Shown in pieces: positions 7,056 to 13,989 of a stretch of DNA of 20,268 bases (its first letter is position 1; each line of letters begins with the position of its first letter). The position numbers and the translations under genes were made by a program. Source of the DNA: a virus; IMG/VR virus record IMGVR_UViG_3300027971_000273, positions 1-20,268 of that record; one strand, 5' to 3'. The notes under the pieces are model-generated. The model saw nothing but the letters and a program-made list of their open reading frames with translations, did not search any database and was not told where the DNA came from.

Positions 7056-7616
7056 ATGCCGCTTTTCAAGCGCGTCGATCAACTGCCAGCGGCGACCGGC
7101 GTTACCGGCACCGACTATCTGATTCTCTCGCGGCCTTCAGGCCCGACGGGGACGGTCGGCACGCGGGCTGTCAGGCTCTCGCAGATCCTCGCCCTCGCTA
7201 CGGGCGGTAGCGGCAGCGTTGGTGCTACCGGTCCCACGGGCAGCCCCGGAGCCGCGTCTACGATTACCGGGCCGACGGGCGTGGCGGGCAGCAACGGGGC
7301 GGCAGGAAGCAACGGCAGTGCCGGGGCCACGGGGCCGACGGGCGCGCCTGGGGCGGCGGGCAGCAACGGCAGCGCCGGGGCGGCTGGGGCAACCGGCCCC
7401 ACGGGCAGTCCGGGGGCGGCCGGCAGCAACGGTGCGGCGTCCACGGTTACCGGCCCGACCGGAGCGGCGGGGGCGGCTGGCACGAACGGCACGAACGGCA
7501 GCAACGGCGCGGCGGGGGCCACCGGCGCGACCGGCCCCACGGGCATCGTCTTTTCGTACGGCACGGCCTACCCGACGGGCGGGAATGCGGGCGACCTTTA
7601 CCTACGTCATTCGTGA
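7056..7616 (+). CDS. Collagen-like Gly-X-Y repeat fibre protein
   Basis: A 186-residue protein made of a short N-terminal head (MPLFKRVDQLPAATGVTG ... SQILALATGG), about 36 Gly-X-Y triplets (residues roughly 50-165) and a short tail ending AGDLYLRHS. The triplets are rich in GPT, GSN, GAA and GAT, and are broken twice by the four-residue insertions STIT and STVT. Collagen-like repeats form trimeric rods in phage fibres. GPT-rich collagen of Bacillus BclA is O-glycosylated on Thr, so the glycosyltransferase genes nearby are suggestive. I chose ATG 7056, four bases after the preceding stop; the open frame reaches further back but only inside the previous gene. The ribosome binding site is weak. 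Confidence 0.85.
   Translation: MPLFKRVDQLPAATGVTGTDYLILSRPSGPTGTVGTRAVRLSQILALATGGSGSVGATGPTGSPGAASTITGPTGVAGSNGAAGSNGSAGATGPTGAPGAAGSNGSAGAAGATGPTGSPGAAGSNGAASTVTGPTGAAGAAGTNGTNGSNGAAGATGATGPTGIVFSYGTAYPTGGNAGDLYLRHS
7200..7551 (+). repeat. GC-rich tandem repeat encoding Gly-X-Y triplets
   Basis: Degenerate 9-base-periodic repeats dominated by GGC/GGG, AGCAACGG and CCSACGGGC words encode the collagen-like segment. A larger unit (GATGPTG-S/A-PGAA followed by SNG or ST-I/V-TGPTG) recurs about three times. Such repeats typically change copy number by slippage or recombination, so fibre length may vary between relatives. Confidence 0.8.
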
Positions 7617-7623
7617 GGCCGCG

Positions 7624-8067
7624 ATGAACTTGTCCGCTCTTGCCTCCAAGATTGCAGAACCACAGTACCGCGGCATGGACAACCAGCTCCTGGCCGATGC
7701 GGTCAACGGGCTCCGCGTGTCCGTCCGTCGGCCGGTGCCGACGTGGCAAGTCCGTCAGACCGCAATCGAAGGCGGCTACTGGCCCGCGTTGATCGAGGCT
7801 CGAGAATCGACCACGCCGGCCGTTCGCGCTCTGGCGATCACCGTCCTCGCGTGGATCGACGATCAGTCGGGCACGATCCAGAGCGTCGACATGGACCGGG
7901 CCGCGGTGGTCAACATGCGGGCCGCGCTCGTTCAGGCTGGAATCTGTTCGCAGGCCCAGGCCGATGCGCTATCCGCTCTGGCCGACGCCTCGATCCCGTG
8001 GACGGAATCGGTGGGGCTCGGAGAGATCGGCATCGGCATGGTTATCAACGCTCGGAGGATTTCGTAA
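7624..8067 (+). CDS. Conserved phage protein of unknown function
   Basis: A 147-residue, mostly helical soluble protein beginning MNLSALASKIAEPQYRGMDN. It contains a RRPVPTWQVRQTAIEGGYWP segment, an Ala-rich helix (TPAVRALAITVLAWIDDQ), a block MDRAAVVNMRAALVQAGICS and a C-terminal WTESVGLGEIGIGMV. The PVP-x-x-x-V followed later by a Trp and a C-terminal E-x-x-GLG reminds me of an uncharacterised protein found in many phage tail-fibre neighbourhoods. I choose ATG 7624 because GAGG at 7615-7618 lies just upstream, overlapping the previous stop. It shares TAATG with the next gene. It could be an assembly factor or a structural accessory of the fibre genes around it. Confidence 0.7.
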   Translation: MNLSALASKIAEPQYRGMDNQLLADAVNGLRVSVRRPVPTWQVRQTAIEGGYWPALIEARESTTPAVRALAITVLAWIDDQSGTIQSVDMDRAAVVNMRAALVQAGICSQAQADALSALADASIPWTESVGLGEIGIGMVINARRIS

Positions 8068-8573
8068 TGGCGCTGATCTACCCCACATACGACGTAGCGG
8101 CCTACGGGCTCACGCTAACGACCGCAGGCATGACGAGCGACACCAACCTCCTTGCAGGGTGGCAGTCGAACGTCATCGATAACACGTCCACCAACTACGA
8201 CGATTTCATCCTTCAAGCCAGAGCAACAACCGGAACCAGCCCAACGGCTTCTCGGTCAATCGAATGGTGGCTGATCGGATCGGCAGACGGATCGCTCTGG
8301 CCCGACACGATCACTTCGGCTGGCACGGCTCAGAAGACGTTGACAAGCGCTGATATCAAGGCAGCGATCACTGTCTATATGCAGACCGTCGCAACGTCTG
8401 CGACAAGCAACCAAGCGTACAACACGCGCGTATGGTCTGCGAAAGCACTGTTTGGCGGGGAGCTTCCGCCAAAGTTCCTTGTCTGGCAAGTTCACAACAC
8501 TGGCGTTGCTCTGAACGCGACTGCCGGAAATCACTACGTGCAGGTTCAGCCGATCAAGCGCAACGTGAACTGA
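8067..8573 (+). CDS. Predicted virion structural protein (fibre-associated)
   Basis: A 168-residue protein beginning MALIYPTYDVAAYGLTLTTA. It is rich in Thr, Ser, Asn and Ala with regular beta strands, such as TSTNYDDFILQARATTG, RSIEWWLIGSADG and NHYVQVQPIKRN. The N-x-x-DD-F-I/L followed by a strand and a T-G-T-x-P-T turn resembles small phage appendage proteins I have seen, but I cannot name a family. The ATG overlaps the previous stop (TAATG), with GGAGG at 8054-8058. Its stop overlaps the next start (TGATG). Base composition falls visibly from here to about 9200 compared with the head genes, which suggests a more recently acquired appendage segment. Confidence 0.7.
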   Translation: MALIYPTYDVAAYGLTLTTAGMTSDTNLLAGWQSNVIDNTSTNYDDFILQARATTGTSPTASRSIEWWLIGSADGSLWPDTITSAGTAQKTLTSADIKAAITVYMQTVATSATSNQAYNTRVWSAKALFGGELPPKFLVWQVHNTGVALNATAGNHYVQVQPIKRNVN

Positions 8574-9367
8574 TGCCACGCTACGAATACCCATCGCTGC
8601 GGCAGGGGCTTGTGTTCGCCTGGAAGGGCGATTCGGCATCGACCGTCATGATCGATGAAGCCCAACGGAGCCGAGGAGCGTGGTCAGGGACAAACCCAAC
8701 GACTCAGTTCGGCGCGGCAAACTTTGATGCGGTCGGCAATTACGTTGCCATCACCGAGAAAACCGGACTGTCTGGAAATGTTCCGATCACCGTGTCGGCG
8801 TGGGCCAGACCGACCAGCACTGTTGCGGGAGGCATTTGTCGGCTAGGTGGCGTGTCCGCTGGCATCAGAATGGTGTCAGGGAGTTGGAGTTTTTTCGGTG
8901 ACGGCGCAACTGTGTTCGCGCCAACGTCAGGAAACTCCATCACGGCAAATGCGTGGCAACACGTTCTTTACACATACCCTGGAACTAAATACGAAGACTC
9001 GTTGTGCTATTTCAATGGTGCTGGCCCATTCACGGTCACGCGAACCAATGGAACAACTAATAGCGGCATGAACTGGGTGGCCGGTGGTGCGTCTCACATC
9101 GGCATGAACAACTTCACTGCCTATTTCCCAGGGCAGATCGCAGACGTTCGCGTCTACAATCGCGTGTTGACCCTTTCCGAAATCCGCCTCCTCGCCAGCC
9201 GTCGCGGGATCGGGCTCCAGCCGTTGCCGGATCGCGGCGGCGGGTTGCCGAGGAAGTTGAGCGTGAACGTGGGCGGGACTTGGCGAGACGGCGACGCCTA
9301 CGTCAACACCGGTTCCGGCTGGCGTCTCGGGATTCCGTCGGTCAACGTCGGCGGCACGTGGCGCTGA
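8573..9367 (+). CDS. LamG-like (concanavalin-fold) appendage protein
   Basis: A 264-residue protein with a LamG/concanavalin A-like lectin fold signature: an N-terminal YPSLRQGLVFAWKGD, NYVAITEKTGLSGNVPITVS, AWQHVLYTY, an internal FNG strand, and the typical closing QIADVRVYNRVLTLSEIRLL. Such domains usually bind carbohydrates or form part of receptor-binding appendages. The last 40 residues carry two copies of SVNVGGTWR (230-238 and 256-264), the second forming the exact C-terminus; similar GGTW repeats occur at the ends of phage fibre proteins. The start is ATG 8573, overlapping the previous stop (TGATG). Most of the gene is less GC-rich than its neighbours, while the C-terminal repeat part returns to high GC. 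Confidence 0.78.
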   Translation: MPRYEYPSLRQGLVFAWKGDSASTVMIDEAQRSRGAWSGTNPTTQFGAANFDAVGNYVAITEKTGLSGNVPITVSAWARPTSTVAGGICRLGGVSAGIRMVSGSWSFFGDGATVFAPTSGNSITANAWQHVLYTYPGTKYEDSLCYFNGAGPFTVTRTNGTTNSGMNWVAGGASHIGMNNFTAYFPGQIADVRVYNRVLTLSEIRLLASRRGIGLQPLPDRGGGLPRKLSVNVGGTWRDGDAYVNTGSGWRLGIPSVNVGGTWR

Positions 9368-9369
9368 CG

Positions 9370-9420
9370 CACCCCCTCCGCTCCCCCCGCCCCTCCCGGC
9401 ACGATTGCGAGCCGAGGAGG
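9370..9420 (+). repeat. Intergenic element copy B (CACCCCC ... ACGATTG, then GAGGAGG)
   Basis: The gap after the LamG-like gene starts with CACCCCCTC (9370-9378), three bases past the stop, runs through a C-rich stretch, and has ACGATTG at 9401, exactly 31 bases from the start of the first box. GAGGAGG follows at 9414-9420. Both boxes and their spacing match the copy at 19959. This junction is where the sugar cassette begins. Confidence 0.5.
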
Positions 9421-9425
9421 ACGAT

Positions 9426-10496
9426 ATGCACGAACACCTACACGCCCTGGCGATTCACGCCTTCTATTGCGGCGAGATAGACACCGGACGACGAGCCAGC
9501 GACCGGCTCTTGAACATGCCGCTGCCGGACGACCTCGAGCGGCAGGCTCGGGCGAACCGCACGTGGTACACGCCGCTCCTGGCCGACCTGGCGTTCCACA
9601 CGCCCCGGCGGATCGAAGTCGAGCCGGCCCACGCCGGCTGGACGACGTTCAACCCGACCGTCATCGCAGACGGAACCGGCCTCCTGGCGATCGTCCGGTC
9701 AAGCAACTACCGGATCGACGCGGCCGGGCGGTACGTGATCCCTCCTGAGGACGGCGGGTCGATCCGCACCGAGAACATCCTCTGCCGCATCGACAAGGAC
9801 GGGAACGCCTACGACCGGCGGGTCATCGTGCCGCCGGCCTACGAGCCGAACGGCTACCCGGTTCACGGGCTGGAAGACTGCCGGCTTCGCCGGACGCCCC
9901 GCGGCGTCAGCGTCTCCGCGACGGTCCGCGACGCGGCACCGTGGACGGGGCAATGCCGGATCGGGGTTGCCGACCTCGACGTGAGCGAGGCCCGGCTGCA
10001 CGGGCTCCGGGTGCTCGAGTGGGAAGGGCTCGAGCCGCATGAAAAGAATTGGATGCCGCTGCACGGTCAGGACGGCTGGCTGTACGCCGCCAACCACGCA
10101 GGCCAGACGGTCACCGTCGCAGCCGATGCCGACATGCCGGGCGTCTACGAGGTGCAGGCCCGCGGCCCGTCTCCGCACCTCGCCAAGGGCTTCCGGGGCG
10201 GCGGGCAGCTTGTGCCGGTCCGCGGTGGGTGGCTGGGAATCGTTCACGAGGTGGCGCACATCGAGGACGGCCGGCGAGCGTACGAGCATCGGTTCGTCTG
10301 GTTTGACGCTTCGTTCACGCTCCGTCGGTGGTCGCCGCTGTTCTCGTTCAAGGCCACCAAGTCGATCGAGTTCGCCGCCGGGCTGGCGGGGCTCGACGGG
10401 CAGATTGTCGTGGCGTTCGGCGTCAACGACGCGGAAGCCTGGACGACCTCAATCGCAGAGGAGGACGTATGCGAGCTGCTCGCGCCTGTCTCGTGA
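9426..10496 (+). CDS. GH130-like five-bladed propeller protein
   Basis: A 356-residue protein with a short helical N-terminus (about 1-50, possibly TPR-like) and a beta-propeller resembling glycoside hydrolase family 130 relatives, which include mannoside phosphorylases. Motifs are FNPTVIADG (75-83), SIRTENIL (112-119), HGLEDCRL (147-154), HEKNWMPL (205-212), FRGGGQLVPV, SIEFAAGLA and FGVNDAEAW (331-339). In GH130 enzymes the conserved E-D in this kind of motif is in the active site. The start is ATG 9426, five bases after GAGGAGG; an upstream ATG at 9405 lies before the ribosome binding site. It overlaps the next gene by 28 bases and opens the sugar cassette. Enzymatic activity versus glycan binding cannot be decided from sequence. 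Confidence 0.7.
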   Translation: MHEHLHALAIHAFYCGEIDTGRRASDRLLNMPLPDDLERQARANRTWYTPLLADLAFHTPRRIEVEPAHAGWTTFNPTVIADGTGLLAIVRSSNYRIDAAGRYVIPPEDGGSIRTENILCRIDKDGNAYDRRVIVPPAYEPNGYPVHGLEDCRLRRTPRGVSVSATVRDAAPWTGQCRIGVADLDVSEARLHGLRVLEWEGLEPHEKNWMPLHGQDGWLYAANHAGQTVTVAADADMPGVYEVQARGPSPHLAKGFRGGGQLVPVRGGWLGIVHEVAHIEDGRRAYEHRFVWFDASFTLRRWSPLFSFKATKSIEFAAGLAGLDGQIVVAFGVNDAEAWTTSIAEEDVCELLAPVS

Positions 10497-11134
10497 CCGG
10501 GTATATCCGTTTGGATCTACCAAACCGCTCGCACGACGAATACGAGCGGCTCGGCCGGCAGCTCGTCGGCGCTGCCGAGGCCGGCGGGCACCTCGTCAAC
10601 GTCTTCGGCGGCACGGTCGAGGACTGCTGGCACTACCATCTATCCGCCGGGGCAGAACTGCCGCTCGGGAATCCGGGCAAGGACTCGCGGGAGTTCCTTG
10701 CCGTGCAGCATCAGAAAACCGCCTGGGTGGCGGACGCCGCGACGATCACCGACGCCGACGTGCTCGTGTGGATGGACTACGGCCTGTTGCACGTGCCGGG
10801 GATTACGGCCGGCATGGTGCCGGCGTTCCTTGAGCGGGCCGCCGCGTCGGCCCCGCGGGACCGGGTCGGGATGGCATCGATCTGGGGGCCACCCCGGCGG
10901 ATTCCCGACTGGCGGTCGGTCGAGTGGTGGTGTGCCGGCGGCGTGTTCACGGTGCCGCGGTCGATGGCTTTTGCGTGGCACGACGCTGTCGTCGATCGGG
11001 CGACGGCGATCCGGGCGGCCGGGCACGTGACGTGGGAAGTCAACACGTGGGCGACCGCCTGGGCGAGGTGCAGCAACGTCGTCCGGCCGTGGATCTGTGA
11101 CCACAACGAGACGATCTTGGAGGCTGGGCCGTGA
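10469..11134 (+). CDS. Glycosyltransferase-like protein, resembling HtrL/YibB
   Basis: A 221-residue protein with features I associate with the HtrL/YibB-like group of putative glycosyltransferases: an N-terminal strand LVTGYIRLD (8-16), a polar region ending in WMDYGLLHV (101-109) that may hold the D-x-G sugar-nucleotide site, then EWWCAGGVFTVPRSM and TWEVNTWATAW near the C-terminus. I choose ATG 10469 because GAGGAGG ends four bases upstream; the longer open frame lies inside the preceding propeller gene. It overlaps that gene by 28 bases and shares GTGA with the next start. Neighbours are all sugar-related, which supports the role. The sequence similarity is loose, so the family call is tentative. 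Confidence 0.55.
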   Translation: MRAARACLVTGYIRLDLPNRSHDEYERLGRQLVGAAEAGGHLVNVFGGTVEDCWHYHLSAGAELPLGNPGKDSREFLAVQHQKTAWVADAATITDADVLVWMDYGLLHVPGITAGMVPAFLERAAASAPRDRVGMASIWGPPRRIPDWRSVEWWCAGGVFTVPRSMAFAWHDAVVDRATAIRAAGHVTWEVNTWATAWARCSNVVRPWICDHNETILEAGP

Positions 11135-11817
11135 ACGACTACGTCGTCATCATCCCCACAAGGAACCGCTACCGGCTCTGCCTGCGAGCGATCCGGTCGG
11201 CGCTGACGCAGACCGTCCCGCCGGCGGAAGTCTTTGTGGTGGACGACGGCTCGGACGACCCGCGGTATCAGTGGCTTGAGGAGATCGTCGGCAGTCCGCG
11301 GTTGACGGTCCTCCGGCGAACCGTCTCAAGCCGGGACGAAACCGGGGCGGGCTTCGCGGTCGGAACCGTGCGAAACGAAGCCATCCGGCACGTGCTCAAG
11401 ATCGGATTCAGCGGCTGGGTAGCGTTCCTCGACGACGACGACGAATGGCTGAAGACCAAGGCGGCGGTCCAGTTCGCGGCCGTCGGATCAAACGGCCGGT
11501 ACGGCGTTCTCTGTTCCAACGCCTTCAACCGCAACCCGGAAGGTGTGGTGAGCGGCTATCACCACGAAACGCAGGGCGTGCAGATCACCGACACCACCCG
11601 CGACGTGACCGCGATCTGCCGGGCCATGAATCCGGTCATCAACTCGACGGCGATGATCCACACGAAGATCGTCGAGCGGTTGGGCGATCAGCAAGCGGTC
11701 GGCTTCGGTGAGGACTGGGACTACTGGCAGCGGGCTGGCCGGCTCACCGGGATCATGCGGGTGGAAGAGCCGCTGGCGTGGTACACGGTGGGCAACCCGA
11801 AGGAATACACGCTATGA
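11131..11817 (+). CDS. Family 2 glycosyltransferase
   Basis: A 228-residue GT-A fold glycosyltransferase of family 2. It shows the N-terminal VVIIPTRNRYRLCLRAI, the nucleotide-binding VVDDGSDD (36-43), and the acidic metal-binding run FLDDDDEW (D101-D104). A late GEDWDYWQR matches the E-D-x-D region that in this family often carries the catalytic base. Such enzymes transfer a sugar from a nucleotide donor to an acceptor in the cytoplasm. The start is GTG 11131, in an overlap (GTGA) with the previous stop, with GGAGG at 11119-11123. The stop overlaps the next ATG (ATGA). It lacks membrane segments, so the acceptor is probably a soluble protein or sugar. Donor and acceptor cannot be read from sequence. 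Confidence 0.9.
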   Translation: MNDYVVIIPTRNRYRLCLRAIRSALTQTVPPAEVFVVDDGSDDPRYQWLEEIVGSPRLTVLRRTVSSRDETGAGFAVGTVRNEAIRHVLKIGFSGWVAFLDDDDEWLKTKAAVQFAAVGSNGRYGVLCSNAFNRNPEGVVSGYHHETQGVQITDTTRDVTAICRAMNPVINSTAMIHTKIVERLGDQQAVGFGEDWDYWQRAGRLTGIMRVEEPLAWYTVGNPKEYTL

Positions 11818-12848
11818 GGATCGGCGTTTACGCTCTCGCCAAGAACGAAGCCAAGCACGCGGCAGCGTGGGCCGCGGCGACTGCCGATGCCGATGTCCGC
11901 GTGGTCACCGATACTGGCTCGACCGACGGCACCGTCGAGCTGCTCCAGTCGGCCGGCGTGACCGTGGCTAGGTCGTACGTCGTCCCGTGGCGGTGGGATG
12001 TCGCCTGGACGCAGGCGCTCTGCAATCTGCCGCCGGATCTCGATGTCGCCTTCCGGGTCGATCTCGACGAGCGGCCCCAGCCCGGCTGGCGATCGGCGAT
12101 CGAGGCGGCGTGGGACGGCACAGCGAATAACCTCGTCTACGACTACTGGTGGAGCCTGGACGACGCCGGCCGTCCGCTGCTGCGGTTCCACTGCGATCGG
12201 GTCCACTCCCGGTCGGGCTTCTTATGGCGGCAGGCAACGCACGAAGGGCTCGTCTGCTGGGCCGGGGAGAAGGTGCAGCGGAAGTGCGACGGCCTGGTCG
12301 TGGAGCACCACCGCGACAAGGGCAAGGCCCACAAGACCGACCTCGATCTGCTGAAGGTCGCGGTCAACGAGTCGCCAACCGACGCACGGGCTCGGTGGTA
12401 CTACGCCCGCGAACTGGACTACGCGGGCATCCCGACCGCGGCGGGTGAGTTCGCCGGCTACCTGAAAATGCCTGGCGGATCGCCGACGGAGCGTGCTTAC
12501 GCGCTTCGCCGGCTGGCGTCGATCACCGGCGACGGGGCGTACCTCGAGCGGGCTGCGAAGGAATCACCGGGAGAGCCCGACGGCTGGGAACGGCTGGCGC
12601 TGGCCGCTCACCACGGCGAGGACTGGCCGAAGTCGCTTGAGTTTGCCGAGCGGGCGATTGCCTCGCCGGTGAGTACTCACGCCACCGACCCGCTGGCGAA
12701 GGCCAGGGCGGCAGAACTGGCGTCGATTGCTTTATGGCACCTCGGCCGCACGGCGGACGCCCTGACGCATGCCAGGGCCGCGGCGGCACAATTGCATTGG
12801 GACGAGCGGATCGTCGGCAACGCAGCGGCAATGGAGGCGAGTCTATGA
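11814..12848 (+). CDS. Glycosyltransferase with C-terminal TPR-like repeats
   Basis: A 344-residue two-part protein. The N-terminal half resembles family 2 glycosyltransferases: YALAKNEAKHAAAW (7-20), VTDTGSTDGTVELL (31-44), and an acidic RVDLDERP (81-88) in the position of the D-x-D metal site. A central W-x-x-H-x-x-EH region (FLWRQATHEG, LVVEHHRDKGK) probably binds the acceptor. From about 205 to 330 the sequence is helical and Ala-rich with TPR-like spacing (ARWYYARELDYAG, DGWERLALAAHHG, ALWHLGRTADALTHARAA). Proteins with this GT plus TPR layout are typical of bacterial glycosylation loci. ATG 11814 overlaps the previous stop. The stop overlaps the next start at 12845, so the cassette is translationally coupled into the tail genes. 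Confidence 0.85.
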   Translation: MRIGVYALAKNEAKHAAAWAAATADADVRVVTDTGSTDGTVELLQSAGVTVARSYVVPWRWDVAWTQALCNLPPDLDVAFRVDLDERPQPGWRSAIEAAWDGTANNLVYDYWWSLDDAGRPLLRFHCDRVHSRSGFLWRQATHEGLVCWAGEKVQRKCDGLVVEHHRDKGKAHKTDLDLLKVAVNESPTDARARWYYARELDYAGIPTAAGEFAGYLKMPGGSPTERAYALRRLASITGDGAYLERAAKESPGEPDGWERLALAAHHGEDWPKSLEFAERAIASPVSTHATDPLAKARAAELASIALWHLGRTADALTHARAAAAQLHWDERIVGNAAAMEASL

Positions 12849-13291
12849 GCGTCCAGAACGACATCATGACGGCGCTCGTCGCCTCTCTCGACGCGGTGAC
12901 GTGGACGGCAACGGCCGCGGCGGTTCTCGTCGAGACGAAGAACTTTCCGCAGTACGACATCGAGGATCTTGCCGATCCCGTGATCTGCATCACTGACGGG
13001 TCAATCGAGTCCGACCGGATCGCCCGGTCTTCGCACATGCGGGACTATGCGGTCGAGATCTACCTTGCCCGGCACACGCCGGAAGAGGCCGACTGCGACG
13101 TGATGCTCGATCTGCTCGAGGAGCTGCTCGGCAAGCTCGAGGATCACTCCTGGCCGGGGATCACGTGGCCGACAGGCGTCACGTCGCCGCAGACGATCGT
13201 CGTCGAGAAGAATCCCGGCGAGGCGCTGCAAGAGCGGAACGTGTGGCGGGCGGGGATCGTCGTGACGTTCCGCGTGCCGAGGAGTCACTGA
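12845..13291 (+). CDS. Probable tail terminator / tail completion protein
   Basis: A 148-residue protein beginning MSVQNDIMTALVASL. It has an amphipathic first helix, a central strand region (PVICITDGS), then SSHMRDYAVEIYLARHTPEE, an acidic helix MLDLLEELLGKLE and a final strand WRAGIVVTFRVPRS. That helix, strand, helix, strand order, and its place just before the neck/tail-completion and tube genes, fit the gpU-like or completion-type proteins that cap the tail tube and join it to the head. I select ATG 12845 over the longer open frame because GGAGG (12833-12837) lies seven bases upstream and it overlaps the preceding stop. No diagnostic motif is seen. Confidence 0.5.
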   Translation: MSVQNDIMTALVASLDAVTWTATAAAVLVETKNFPQYDIEDLADPVICITDGSIESDRIARSSHMRDYAVEIYLARHTPEEADCDVMLDLLEELLGKLEDHSWPGITWPTGVTSPQTIVVEKNPGEALQERNVWRAGIVVTFRVPRSH

Positions 13292-13292
13292 T

Positions 13293-13919
13293 ATGGGCGA
13301 GATCGTCCGCATCAAGCTCGACGGGCTTGGCACCGGAAAAGTGACGGGGCGGACGAAGTTCAAGTGGGGCCACGTCCTCGATCGCATGTCCGCCGGTCGG
13401 CAGAAGGCTCTGAAGATCGCCGGGGCCGAAGTTCGCCGCGGCGTTCAACGGTCGATGTCCAACCGCCGGCCGACGATGGAAAAACTGGTGGACATCGGCA
13501 CCGTCAACGGTCAGCGGCTTGTCGCACGACGGACGCAGATCCCCAAGTCAGACAGGGTGACGAGCTGGAAGACGGCGCAGTTCCCGAAAGGCTTCCTGCG
13601 GTCTGACATCCAATACGACTACGACTCGTCCACGGACAGCGTCGTGGTCGGGCCGGCAAAGCTGCCAAAGCTGAATAAGCTCCACGAGGTGGGCGGCACG
13701 ATCAATCTGTGGTTCGTGAAGACCGCCGCTCCGGCCAAGGTGCCGCGCAAGTTCTCTGGCGGGGCCGTGTTCGGCATCACGTCCAACCGACCGGTCGGCA
13801 AGCAGTCGATCAAGCTCGGGTCGCGCCGGGTGAAGGCGCGCCGGTACATGGAAACCGGTCTGAAGAACGGCATGGCCAAGATCCCAGAAGCCTTCCGCGA
13901 TTCGATCTCCGGCCCCTGA
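13293..13919 (+). CDS. HK97 gp10-like neck / tail completion protein
   Basis: A 208-residue protein with the pattern of HK97 gp10-like neck proteins: an N-terminal helix QKALKIAGAEVRRGVQRSMS, a basic loop, the K/N-K-L-H-E-V-G-G motif (NKLHEVGGTINLW), and a C-terminal helix with RRYMETGLKNGMAKIPEAFR. In this family the E-x-GG region and the terminal 'P-A' or 'G-x-x-K-I-P' helix are typical. It acts as an adaptor between head and tail. GAGGAG at 13279-13284 precedes the ATG at 13293 by eight bases. It lies after the tail-completion candidate; usually gp10-like genes come first, so the two roles could be swapped. Confidence 0.65.
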   Translation: MGEIVRIKLDGLGTGKVTGRTKFKWGHVLDRMSAGRQKALKIAGAEVRRGVQRSMSNRRPTMEKLVDIGTVNGQRLVARRTQIPKSDRVTSWKTAQFPKGFLRSDIQYDYDSSTDSVVVGPAKLPKLNKLHEVGGTINLWFVKTAAPAKVPRKFSGGAVFGITSNRPVGKQSIKLGSRRVKARRYMETGLKNGMAKIPEAFRDSISGP

Positions 13920-13921
13920 CC

Positions 13922-13984
13922 AGCCACACCCCCTCCGGGCTTGCCGCCCCGCCGCCGACGATAGAGCAACACCCCCAGCGGAGG
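13922..13984 (+). repeat. Intergenic element copy C (CACCCCC ... ACGATAG, then GGAGG)
   Basis: The gap between neck and tube genes begins with AGCCACACCCCCTC (13922-13935), identical over 14 bases to copy A. ACGATAG starts at 13958, again 31 bases from the start of CACCCCC (13927). A second CACCCCC (13970-13976) lies directly before GGAGG (13980-13984), and GGAGG to ATG is five bases. This is the start of the tail-tube module. Confidence 0.5.
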
Positions 13985-13989
13985 CTCTT

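Noticed and set aside
7200-7551. A CRISPR-like or tandem DNA array
   Set aside because: Repeats are codon-based, in frame and degenerate, without spacers; they encode collagen-like triplets.
7115-7564. A minus-strand Pro/Ala/Val repeat protein
   Set aside because: It is the antisense reading of the Gly-X-Y repeats, so its periodicity is inherited from the collagen-like gene.
13920-13989. A terminator or hairpin in the gap before the tube genes
   Set aside because: The gap is C-rich and I found no convincing inverted repeat; it is better described by the repeated element noted there.
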